From Rhodoferax sp. (GTDB taxonomy: Bacteria; Pseudomonadota; Gammaproteobacteria; Burkholderiales; Burkholderiaceae_C), in the NCBI GenBank assembly GCA_023231075.1, contig JALNWC010000125.1:1-7269 (forward strand): a DNA stretch of 7,269 bases. The letters run 5' to 3'. Below the pieces are notes generated by a model. It worked only from the letters and a program-made list of their open reading frames with translations. It was not told the origin of the DNA and made no database searches. The first letter of the stretch is position 1. Every line of letters starts with the position of its first letter. Shown here in pieces: positions 1 to 6,534 of the stretch. The position numbers were made by a program, and so were the translations under genes.

Positions 1-1211
1 CGGCCACCGCCCTTGGTGGCCACGGCCACCAGCACGGTGAGATCATCGCCCACCGGCACGGCACTGGCAGCGGCCAGGGCTTCCTGTTTGGCGGCATGCT
101 GCGCGTTGCGCTCGATTTCCACTTTTTCCTGGTAGCTGCGGCGCTTGTCGAGGTCGTACACCACGTCCATCTGCTCAAGTTTGTCGAGCGTGAATTCCTC
201 GCTGCGGTCTTCACCAAGCAGACCCACCGCATCGGCACGGCACTGACGGCAATGGCGCATCAGGTTGGCACCGCCCATGCAGGCATCCTGCACCGCCTTC
301 AACTCGGAGGCCGTCGGCCCGCGCTGGCCGGTCAGGCCAAACACCGTGCCGTGCTCGGCCTCGGAAATCAGCGGCATGATGTTGTGCAGGAAAGCACCAC
401 GTTTTTTCACTTCGCGGTTCACCTCGATCAGATGCTCGTCGTTGATGCCGGGGATCAGCACCGAGTTGATCTTGGTCAGCACGCCACGCGCCGTGAGCAT
501 TTCAAGGCCCAGCATCTGGCGTTCATGCAGCACCTTGGCGGCCTCGTAGCCGGTGAGACGCTTGTGGTTCCAGAAGATCCAGGGGTAAATCTTTTCGCCC
601 ACGGCCGGGTCCACCATGTTGATGGTGATGGTGACGTGGTCGACGTTGTATTTGCAGATTTCATCGACCAGGTCCGGCAGCGCCAGGCCATTGGTGGAAA
701 TGCACAGCTTGAGGTCAGGCGCCTGCTCCTGCAGCATGCGGAAGGTGTCAAAAGTCTTCTTCGGGTTGGCCAGGGCGTCGCCCGGGCCGGCAATGCCGAG
801 CACCGTCATCTGCGGGATTTCGCTGGCCACCGCCACCACTTTGCGCACCGCCTGCTCGGGCGTGAGTTTTTGCGAGACCACACCGGGGCGGGACTCGTTG
901 GAGCAGTCGTATTTGCGGTTGCAGTAGTTGCACTGGATGTTGCAGGCCGGTGCCACCGCCACATGCATGCGGGCGAAATGGTGGTGGGCTTCTTCGGAAT
1001 AACAGGGGTGATCCTTGACCTTGTCCCAGATGGCCTTGGGCATGTCCTCCGGGCCGTCCGAGCTGCCACAGCTGGCCTTGCCCTCGCTGCCTACCGTGCC
1101 ACAGCCGCCGCCCGTTTCAGGCAGGTCGAGCTTGGCGCCCAGTGATTTGATCTGGCCGATGCCGACATAGGTTGTGGCTGGCATTGAACTGGCGTTTGCA
1201 TTTGTTTGCAT
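1..1211 (-). CDS. nifB: Nitrogenase cofactor biosynthesis protein NifB, 3' end cut by window edge
   Basis: NifB is the radical S-adenosylmethionine enzyme that fuses [4Fe-4S] clusters and inserts carbide to make NifB-co, the precursor of the nitrogenase FeMo cofactor; it acts in the cytoplasm. I translated the minus strand directly: 403 full codons are open from an ATG at 1211 to the window edge with no stop. The radical-SAM motif CNIQCNYC is at residues 90-97 (nt 921-944), with C90, C94 and C97 as cluster ligands, followed by NRKYDC. Further landmarks are [23 protein letters not shown], and the C-terminal cysteine group CMGG...HCRQCRADA near residues 311-328. At the edge, [10 protein letters not shown] starts the NifX/NafY-like C-terminal domain. 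Betaproteobacterial NifB is about 500 residues, so roughly 100 are missing here. The ATG at 1211 has AAAAGGG 5 nt upstream; a second in-frame ATG at 1184 lacks this. A sigma54 promoter and NifA sites lie upstream. Identification is near certain. Confidence 0.97.
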   Translation of the reverse strand, partial: MQTNANASSMPATTYVGIGQIKSLGAKLDLPETGGGCGTVGSEGKASCGSSDGPEDMPKAIWDKVKDHPCYSEEAHHHFARMHVAVAPACNIQCNYCNRKYDCSNESRPGVVSQKLTPEQAVRKVVAVASEIPQMTVLGIAGPGDALANPKKTFDTFRMLQEQAPDLKLCISTNGLALPDLVDEICKYNVDHVTITINMVDPAVGEKIYPWIFWNHKRLTGYEAAKVLHERQMLGLEMLTARGVLTKINSVLIPGINDEHLIEVNREVKKRGAFLHNIMPLISEAEHGTVFGLTGQRGPTASELKAVQDACMGGANLMRHCRQCRADAVGLLGEDRSEEFTLDKLEQMDVVYDLDKRRSYQEKVEIERNAQHAAKQEALAAASAVPVGDDLTVLVAVATKGGG

Positions 1212-1216
1212 GGAAA

Positions 1217-1223
1217 CCCTTTT
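1217..1223 (-). promoter_or_regulatory. Ribosome binding site of nifB
   Basis: On the minus strand AAAAGGG lies 5 nt before the ATG at 1211. It supports that start over the in-frame ATG at 1184. Confidence 0.6.
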
Positions 1224-1255
1224 CGCGACCGACCATGGCCGCATGCAGAGTTAAT

Positions 1256-1271
1256 AGCTAAATTCGTGCCA
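1256..1271 (-). promoter_or_regulatory. Sigma54 (RpoN) -24/-12 promoter of nifB
   Basis: The minus strand reads TGGCACGAATTTAGCT. The consensus is TGGCAC-N5-TTGCW. The -24 element is perfect, the invariant GG and GC are separated by exactly 10 nt, and only one base of the -12 element differs (TAGC for TTGC). Transcription would start near 1245, giving a leader of about 34 nt before the nifB ATG. nif genes of Proteobacteria are classically transcribed by sigma54 RNA polymerase with NifA, and two NifA-type sites lie upstream. Confidence 0.88.
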
Positions 1272-1300
1272 CCTGAAAACCGGTGTTCTTGGCCTTGTTT

Positions 1301-1316
1301 TGTCGGATGTGGGACA
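1301..1316 (-). promoter_or_regulatory. NifA upstream activator site, promoter-proximal
   Basis: The sequence is TGT-CGGATGTGGG-ACA, an exact TGT-N10-ACA. Read on the plus strand it also fits the stricter TGT-N4-T-N5-ACA form. Its centre is about 63 bp upstream of the predicted nifB start, slightly closer than the usual NifA range. NifA bound here would contact sigma54 polymerase by DNA looping. Binding is inferred from motif and position. Confidence 0.7.
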
Positions 1317-1354
1317 GGGAATTTGCCGACGTGTCGTCCTGTGTCACGGGGCGC

Positions 1355-1370
1355 TGTCTGTGATGCGACA
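1355..1370 (-). promoter_or_regulatory. NifA upstream activator site, distal
   Basis: The plus strand reads TGT-CTGTGATGCG-ACA; on the minus strand this is TGT-CGCA-T-CACAG-ACA, matching TGT-N4-T-N5-ACA. The centre is about 117 bp upstream of the predicted nifB start, inside the usual range for NifA sites. With the site at 1301-1316 it forms a pair, centres 54 bp apart (about five helical turns), which would put both on the same face of the DNA. Confidence 0.8.
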
Positions 1371-1474
1371 AAGATGACACAAGCGTGCCGCCAATGGAAG
1401 CGTTCGGCGGTGCAATGGCTTGGTCGTTGGCGCGGATCTGCGCCAACTCTCAAATTTTTAGGGCGGTTTAAGCG

Positions 1475-1498
1475 CCTTATGTATAGCTATACATAAGG
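1475..1498. promoter_or_regulatory. 24-bp perfect palindrome, probable ModE (molybdate) operator
   Basis: The half CCTTATGTATAG is followed immediately by its exact reverse complement. Read as 9+6+9 it is CCTTATGTA-TAGCTA-TACATAAGG. This layout and the half-site TACATAANG match the ModE operator of the Escherichia coli modABC promoter, whose right half is TACATAACG. ModE is the molybdate-responsive LysR-type-domain regulator that controls Mo uptake and, in several diazotrophs, nitrogenase-related genes. The site lies about 240 bp upstream of the predicted nifB start, beyond both NifA sites, and about 210 bp upstream of the ATPase start codon. Which side it controls cannot be read from the sequence. 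The palindrome is seen; ModE binding is inferred from similarity and nif context. Confidence 0.7.
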
Positions 1499-1624
1499 GT
1501 CTTGGCGAGCCAGTGACAGCAGGGGCGCCATCTTGGCCTCCATGCAGGCTTTGACATTGGCATCGCTGCAATAGCCCGTGTCCGCCTGTACTTCGCGCTG
1601 AGATAATCGTCTCCAAATCAATTT
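1487..1624 (-). pseudogene. Transposase relic (IS1182-like DDE fragment)
   Basis: A minus-strand frame without an ATG start is open for 46 codons and ends at TAG (1487-1489). Its C-terminal part, about residues SQREVQADTGYCSDANV followed by KACMEAKMAPLL, resembles the block around the second catalytic Asp of IS1182-type transposases, where (A)DAGY-S-AN followed by a cysteine-containing helix is typical. A full transposase of this kind is about 450 residues, so only about a tenth is left. The frame is closed upstream by TAA at 1625-1627. The relic's stop codon lies within the ModE-like palindrome. I infer an old insertion that was mostly deleted. The family assignment rests on a short stretch and is tentative; the fragment is too short to be functional. 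Confidence 0.5.
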
Positions 1625-1697
1625 TTAAGTCGTCACCGTCGCCAGGACCTTGCGTTCCGATGCGTTCTTAAAACCACAAATTAATGGAAAGGGAGAG

Positions 1698-3701
1698 ATG
1701 AAATTTCACAACGACAAGGGGTACATCGCAACCGATGTCAACTTTCCGGATTCCCCCGCCACGGTCCCCGCCAACCTGGAGGTTTTCGGCAATTTGCCCA
1801 CTTCCACCAAGCCGGTCCATGGCTTGGTGGAAACGCCCGACCAACTCATCGATGCGTTGGCACTGCAGGCCATACTGAAGCCCATTCCTTTGGGTGAAGC
1901 GTTTGTGGCGCTGGACCTGGTCAGCGCTTCCCAGGTCAATGAAGCACTGCGCCGCCAGAAGGAAGACAAGTCTCTTCCCCTGGGTCAAATCCTGATCAAC
2001 TCGGGCATGTTGTCGCAAGCCGACTTGCAGTCCGCGCTGGTGCGCAAAATGGGCTACCCCTTGGTCGACCTCAAGAGGTTTCCGTTCGACCTGGCTGCGA
2101 TCAGTCGCATTCCGCTGAATTTGGCAATGAAGCTTCATGCCTTGCCCCTGCTGGAGTTGCCCAAGGCGCTGGTGGTGGCGATGCCCGACCCGCTGAATTT
2201 CAAAGGCAACCAGGAGCTTGAGTTCTGCGCGGGGCTGAAAATCATCCCGGTCATGGCCAACATGGAGGACTTGCTCGTGACCATCGTCAGGCTGCATCGC
2301 GAGATCAGAATGCGCGGCATGCAGACCACGACCGAAAAGGCGCCCGTCGTCAAAATGGGAGCGCCTAACACCGACAGGAAAGATGCCTTCCAGCTCGCCC
2401 ATGATTTGACGAAAGAGTCCATAGATCAATTGCAGGAAGATCGCTCCATTGAACAGTCCGACAGCACCCTGGTCAACCTGATCAACTCCATGATCAAGGA
2501 GGCATTCACCCACAACGCGTCCGACATCCACATCGAGCCTTATCCCGAGCGGCAAAAAGTGCTCATCCGGTTTCGCATCGATGGGGTGATGCGCCACTAC
2601 CTTGAACTGCCCATGAGTTCGAGCAGCGCCTTGGTGGGGCGCGTCAAAATCATGTGCGACCTCGACATTTCGGAGCGTCGCAAGCCGCAAGACGGCAAGA
2701 TCAACTTCTCCAAATACGGCGGATTTCCGCTCGAACTGCGTGTCGCCACGATCCCCACGAACAACGGGCTCGAAGATGTGGTCATGCGCCTTCTGGCATC
2801 GTCCAAGGCCATGGCCATTGACGCTATTTCCTTGAGCGCGGCCAATGTCAAGACACTGGACCGCATCATGCACCGCCCGTCCGGCCTGTTCCTCTGCGTC
2901 GGCCCGACGGGCTCAGGCAAGACCACCACGCTGCACGCCGCCCTGGGCCACATCAACAACCCGGATCGCAAAATCTGGACGGCCGAAGACCCGGTTGAAA
3001 TCACCCAGACCGGCTTGCGTCAGATCCAGGTGAACCCGAAGATCGGCTGGACTTTTGCGGCAGCGCTGCGCTCCTTGCTGCGGGCCGACCCCGATGTGAT
3101 CATGGTCGGTGAAATCCGCGACCAGGAAACCGCCGAGATCGCCATTGAAGCGGCTTTGACGGGTCACCTCGTGCTGTCGACTCTGCACACCAACTCGGCC
3201 GCCGAGACGATTGTGCGACTGATTGATCTGGGGGTGGATCCCTTCTCCTTTGCCGACTCGCTGCAGGGCATCCTGGCGCAACGGCTGGTGCGCCGCCTGT
3301 GCCCGAAATGCGTGACGCACACGCCGCTGCCCGATGACGTGCTGGTCGAGTTGATCCAGGACTACCAGTCAGCCCTGCCCGAAGCGCACAAGGAACATGA
3401 TCACCAGACCCTGACCGATATCTGGACCGCGCGTTACGGCCTGAATGGTCGCCTGCAGCATTACCACGCGCCCGGCTGCGCCCACTGCGCCGACACCGGA
3501 CTCAAGGGCCGGCTGGGCTTGCACGAACTCATGTCCTCGTCGACCGAGATACGCCAACAGGTGCAGCACCGGGCCCGCCCCCGGGACCTCCAGGCCGTTG
3601 CCATCACCGAGGGCATGCGCACGCTGCGCCAGGACGGCATTGAAAAGGTCCTGGCGGGCATCACCACGCTGGCCGAAGTACGCGCCACGACCAACGACTG
3701 A
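1698..3701 (+). CDS. GspE/PilB-family type II secretion or type IV pilus assembly ATPase
   Basis: This is a hexameric cytoplasmic ATPase that powers pilus or pseudopilus assembly at the inner membrane. It has 667 residues from the ATG at 1698, which has AAAGGGAG just upstream; an in-frame TTG at 1650 has no such site. Domains: a GSPII_E/MshEN N-terminal domain, about 60-195, with two copies of the LGxx(F/L)(V/I)...L(V/L)....(V/L)..AL pattern (LG at 65 and 95); a linker at 200-250; then the ATPase domain. That holds Walker A GPTGSGKTT (402-410), the Asp box WTAEDPVE (427-434), Walker B DPDVIMVGEIRD (464-475) and the His box TGHLVLSTLHTNSA (488-501). A zinc tetracysteine is formed by C535, C538, C594 and C597. 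All catalytic motifs are intact, so it should be active. PilB, GspE and MshE cannot be told apart here because no pilus or secretion gene is adjacent. Confidence 0.93.
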   Translation: MKFHNDKGYIATDVNFPDSPATVPANLEVFGNLPTSTKPVHGLVETPDQLIDALALQAILKPIPLGEAFVALDLVSASQVNEALRRQKEDKSLPLGQILINSGMLSQADLQSALVRKMGYPLVDLKRFPFDLAAISRIPLNLAMKLHALPLLELPKALVVAMPDPLNFKGNQELEFCAGLKIIPVMANMEDLLVTIVRLHREIRMRGMQTTTEKAPVVKMGAPNTDRKDAFQLAHDLTKESIDQLQEDRSIEQSDSTLVNLINSMIKEAFTHNASDIHIEPYPERQKVLIRFRIDGVMRHYLELPMSSSSALVGRVKIMCDLDISERRKPQDGKINFSKYGGFPLELRVATIPTNNGLEDVVMRLLASSKAMAIDAISLSAANVKTLDRIMHRPSGLFLCVGPTGSGKTTTLHAALGHINNPDRKIWTAEDPVEITQTGLRQIQVNPKIGWTFAAALRSLLRADPDVIMVGEIRDQETAEIAIEAALTGHLVLSTLHTNSAAETIVRLIDLGVDPFSFADSLQGILAQRLVRRLCPKCVTHTPLPDDVLVELIQDYQSALPEAHKEHDHQTLTDIWTARYGLNGRLQHYHAPGCAHCADTGLKGRLGLHELMSSSTEIRQQVQHRARPRDLQAVAITEGMRTLRQDGIEKVLAGITTLAEVRATTND

Positions 3702-3735
3702 CGGGAAGGAAGAAAGCTTGTGGCGGTGGCCGGGA

Positions 3736-4071
3736 TCAGGGTTTGGTGATGGAAAGCTGGCTTGCAGCGTTTTGGTTCGCGTCATAGACCAGCCCCGAAC
3801 CGGCAACACCACTGACCGTGAACGATGTCACGGTCAGCGTGCTCGCCAGGCTGGCACTGGACAGGGTGCAGCGGCCGGTGCTGCCCGTGGTGCAACTGGC
3901 CGAGCCACCCGAACTGAAGCGGCCCGACACCAGGGCATTCGCCACCGGAGCACTCGAATGGACGTCACGCACCGTTGCCGTGTTCACAGCCCCGGCCACG
4001 GCGGCATTGACCGCGGTGGACTGGCTGCTGCCCAGTGACAGGTTGGCCACGGCCGGGGAATAGAACCCGCT
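3736..4071 (-). pseudogene. C-terminal Ig-like domain fragment of a secreted protein
   Basis: The frame is bounded upstream by TGA (4072-4074) and ends at TGA (3736-3738). The only start is a GTG at 4050 with no convincing ribosome site. The product, about 104-111 residues, is rich in Ser, Thr, Ala, Val and Gly. It contains TATVRD, APVANALVSGRFSSGG, CTTGSTGRCTL, LTVTSFTVSGVAGSGLVYD and ends SITKP. This is the layout of the Ig-like/Fn3-like domain that closes many betaproteobacterial secreted nucleases and subtilisin-like proteases, including the Cys pair flanking TGSTGR. There is no signal peptide or enzyme domain and nothing related is seen upstream, so I read it as the tail of a lost gene. 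A small translated protein cannot be excluded. It converges on the ATPase gene with 34 bp between. Confidence 0.5.
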
Positions 4072-4129
4072 TCAGATTCAAAACCCTGCGACCCAGCCAC
4101 CCAGGAATGGCAAGCACCCTGAAGTCGCA

Positions 4130-4519
4130 TCAGCTTTCGGTGGGTGTGTCCGTGCCACGTTTCTTCGGCAGCAAGGGCACGGGCTTGCGGTCGGCCAGCA
4201 CATGCCGAATGCCCAGAATCGGGTGCCGCAACAGCATGCGTGGCCCGGCCCAGCGCATCACCACCCGGATCTTTTCGCGCATGTCCCGGGTGTAGCAGTG
4301 CACCACGCATTTGGCGCAATTTGGCTTGGCATCGCCAAACACACAGCGTTGCAGTCGGCGCTGCGCGTAGTCAAACAAGTCCATGCAGTCAGCGCACCGT
4401 GGCTTGCCATGGTGATGGGCGGCGCAATACATGTTGATCATCAGCTCGATGGTTTTGAGTTCGCGAACGCGGTGAACAAATTGCTTGTCGGTGGTGAATT
4501 CAATGTATTGTTCTGCCAT
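4130..4519 (-). CDS. YgbA_NO family protein (nitrous oxide-stimulated promoter family)
   Basis: This is a 129-residue cytoplasmic protein starting at the ATG at 4519, preceded by GAAGGG with 8 nt spacing. An ATG at 4585 would add 22 residues of unrelated-looking sequence. The family core is clear: ELKTIELMINMYCAAHH, CADCMDLFDYAQRRLQRC-FG, KPNCAKCVVHCY, then REKIRVVMRWAGPRML-RHP and RHVLADRKPVP. Seven cysteines (C32, C42, C45, C59, C68, C71, C75) suggest a metal or iron-sulfur site, which is inference. In E. coli the homologue ygbA belongs to the NsrR nitric-oxide regulon; its biochemical role is not settled. It is divergent from the sensor kinase gene, with about 170 bp between. I saw no clear NsrR- or FNR-type site there. 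Family assignment is strong, function is not. Confidence 0.88.
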   Translation of the reverse strand: MAEQYIEFTTDKQFVHRVRELKTIELMINMYCAAHHHGKPRCADCMDLFDYAQRRLQRCVFGDAKPNCAKCVVHCYTRDMREKIRVVMRWAGPRMLLRHPILGIRHVLADRKPVPLLPKKRGTDTPTES

Positions 4520-4692
4520 GGGATCGACCCTTCTTTCCTGTTGCCATACGCTGCTACAAGCCCGGCGCTTGCCCGACCCTGGCATGGATTATTGCCGCAG
4601 ATCCAGCCCGAACCCAAAGGGGACCTTCCCGACCGGTCAGTCTGTACAACAAGCTCAAGGCTGCATCGCGCGCTCGTTCCCGGCGAAGCTCG

Positions 4693-6534
4693 ATGGCAAC
4701 GAATCAACACAGGCCATTTATCTATACTGATCCCATGGATATCGTCGACTACAAAAAGACTCTGCGACCAAGCTGGTTGGTCGGCTTGATCGCCCTCTTT
4801 TGTTTCAATCCATCGCAGGCCTTGGGAAAGGATGTGGCGATCGGTGTCTTTGCCTACCAAGGGGAGCGCGCATCAACGTCCGACTGGAATCCGCTCATCA
4901 GCTACCTGAACCAGGCGCTGCCAGAACACCATTTCCGCCTGGAAAACCATAACGCCGAAAGCTTGCGCCAGGCCATCGCTGGCGAGGGTGTCGATCTGGT
5001 CATCACCAACCCGGGGCACTACATCACCATGGAGGCCGAGTTCGGCCTCAGCCGCATCGCCACGCTGGAGTCTGTGGGGGTGTCAGCCGCCAAGGCGCTG
5101 GGTTCGGTGGTCCTGGTGCGCAGCGACCGAGCGGATTTGAAAGAACTCTCCGATCTGGCTGGGAAACGGGTGGCTGCCGTTGCACCGGACGCCTTTGGCG
5201 GCTACCTGCTGGCAGCACAAGAAATGCTGCGCAACGGGGTTGATCCAGCGTCGGACCTCAAGGAAATCCGATTCATTGGGCTGCCGATGAACCAGATCGT
5301 CGAGGCCGTGCAACAGGGCAAAGTGGACGCCGGCATCATGCGCGCCTGTGTGCCGGAGCAAATGGTGCGCGAAAAACGGCTCACGCCAGCGGAGTTCCGG
5401 GTGTTATCGCCGCGCCAGGAAAACCAGTTTCCGTGCGCGCTGTCGACCCCCCTTTACCCAGACTGGCCCCTTGCCGTCACCCGGCAGACCGACCCGGTGC
5501 TGGCCAAACAGGTCGCCCGCGCCCTGCTGTCCATGCCGCAAGCAGCAGACGGCATGGGCTGGACCGTTCCGGCGGACTACCAGCCGGTACATGACTTGTA
5601 TCGGGAACTGCGCGTCGGCCCCTACGCCTACCTGCGGGAAATCACCCCTGAAGGGCTGGTACGTCGTTTCTGGCCCTGGCTGCTGGGTGCATTGATGGCG
5701 CTGGTGGCCTGGATCATCCACACCGTCCGGGTCGAGCATCTGGTCCACCGTCGGACCGCGCAATTGGGTGATTCCCTCCATGCCAGGGAACAGGCAGAGT
5801 CATGCATGCGTGAAAGCCAGGAGCAGATGGAACATCTCTCACGCTTGTCCGTGCTGGGCGAATTGTCGGGCAACCTGGCGCATGAACTGAACCAACCCTT
5901 GACCACCATCGGCACCTATGCCCGCACGGTGCTGCGCCGCCAGAACAGCGGCCGCCTGACGCCGGAGGCCATCAGCGAGGCCTGCACCCAGATCGTCAAT
6001 GAAGCCGAGCGGGCCGGCGGCATCGTGCAGCGCATTCGCCATTTCGCCAAAAAACGTGTCGCCGTACGCGACCCGGTTGACCTGGTGCTCATTGCCAAAG
6101 AGGCACGGCACCTGGTGGTCGGCATGCTGGCGCACCCGCCTGAAATCCACATTGACAACCGGTTGTCTGCCAGTTTCCGGGTACTGGCAGACGGTCCGCA
6201 AATCCAGCAAGTCCTGCTGAACCTGCTCAAGAATGCCCTGGATGCCGGGCGCAATCTGAGGCCCGAGCGGCAAGGCATTCGGGTCATTGTCGAAGCCGTT
6301 GACAACTGGGTTCATCTCCACGTCATTGACCGGGGTTGCGGCCTCGAAGCGCCACAACTGACGCACCTGTTCGAACCATTTTTCACCACCAAACCGGATG
6401 GCCTGGGCCTTGGGCTGCCGATCTGCAAAACCATCATCGAAGCCCATGGCGGCCGGCTCTGGGCCGAGCCCAATGCCGACGGCCCGGGTATGTGCTTTTC
6501 CTTCTCACTCCCGCACCATGACCTACCCACCTGA
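4693..6534 (+). CDS. Sensor histidine kinase with periplasmic PhnD-like domain (TtrS-like)
   Basis: This membrane sensor has up to 613 residues. A signal/anchor segment (hydrophobic about 28-45) is followed by a PhnD-type binding domain, about 47-310 (KDVAIGVFAYQGE, DLVITNPGHY, LAGKRVAAVAPDAFGGY, QGKVDAGIMRAC). A second membrane helix is at about 327-343, then a coiled-coil linker at about 350-385. The HisKA helix carries H397 (HELNQPL). The ATPase domain has the N box LLNLLKNALDA (N514), G1 DRGCG, F box FEPFFTTK and G2 GLGLGLP. C219 (RAC-PEQM) and C248 (FPCALSTPLYPDWP) lie at positions I recall as conserved in this subfamily. The architecture is that of TtrS, the tetrathionate sensor of Salmonella, but related kinases may sense other ligands. 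The start is uncertain: ATG 4693 has a weak GAAG, while ATG 4735 gives a more normal signal peptide but no ribosome site. The gene overlaps its regulator. Confidence 0.93.
   Translation: MATNQHRPFIYTDPMDIVDYKKTLRPSWLVGLIALFCFNPSQALGKDVAIGVFAYQGERASTSDWNPLISYLNQALPEHHFRLENHNAESLRQAIAGEGVDLVITNPGHYITMEAEFGLSRIATLESVGVSAAKALGSVVLVRSDRADLKELSDLAGKRVAAVAPDAFGGYLLAAQEMLRNGVDPASDLKEIRFIGLPMNQIVEAVQQGKVDAGIMRACVPEQMVREKRLTPAEFRVLSPRQENQFPCALSTPLYPDWPLAVTRQTDPVLAKQVARALLSMPQAADGMGWTVPADYQPVHDLYRELRVGPYAYLREITPEGLVRRFWPWLLGALMALVAWIIHTVRVEHLVHRRTAQLGDSLHAREQAESCMRESQEQMEHLSRLSVLGELSGNLAHELNQPLTTIGTYARTVLRRQNSGRLTPEAISEACTQIVNEAERAGGIVQRIRHFAKKRVAVRDPVDLVLIAKEARHLVVGMLAHPPEIHIDNRLSASFRVLADGPQIQQVLLNLLKNALDAGRNLRPERQGIRVIVEAVDNWVHLHVIDRGCGLEAPQLTHLFEPFFTTKPDGLGLGLPICKTIIEAHGGRLWAEPNADGPGMCFSFSLPHHDLPT

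Noticed and set aside
96..1145. Plus-strand open frame of 349 codons
   Set aside because: It lies antisense to nifB, which matches its family along the whole visible length; the frame is a by-product of high GC.
1650..1697. Upstream TTG start for the ATPase
   Set aside because: No ribosome site, and the ATG at 1698 directly follows a purine-rich Shine-Dalgarno; the extra 16 residues would translate that site itself.
1668..2873. Minus-strand open frame of 401 codons opposite the ATPase gene
   Set aside because: Rich in His, Gln, Arg and Gly with no recognisable domain, and fully antisense to a well-supported gene.
3445..4038. Plus-strand frame of 197 codons across the end of the ATPase gene
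   Set aside because: Overlaps the ATPase in another frame and has shadow-like Arg/Pro/Cys-rich composition.
4055..4095. tRNA-like stretch on the minus strand with GGGTTCTATTCCC
   Set aside because: Only three pairs form in the supposed T arm, and no anticodon or acceptor stem can be built.
4580..4596. Sigma54-like element TGGCAT...TTGCC before the sensor kinase gene
   Set aside because: The GG to GC spacing is 11 nt rather than the required 10.
4723..4728. TATACT as a -10 box near the kinase start
   Set aside because: No acceptable -35 at 16-18 bp, and it lies downstream of the likelier start codon at 4693.
5839..6447. Minus-strand frame of 202 codons opposite the kinase domain
   Set aside because: Antisense to HisKA/ATPase motifs that are intact on the plus strand.
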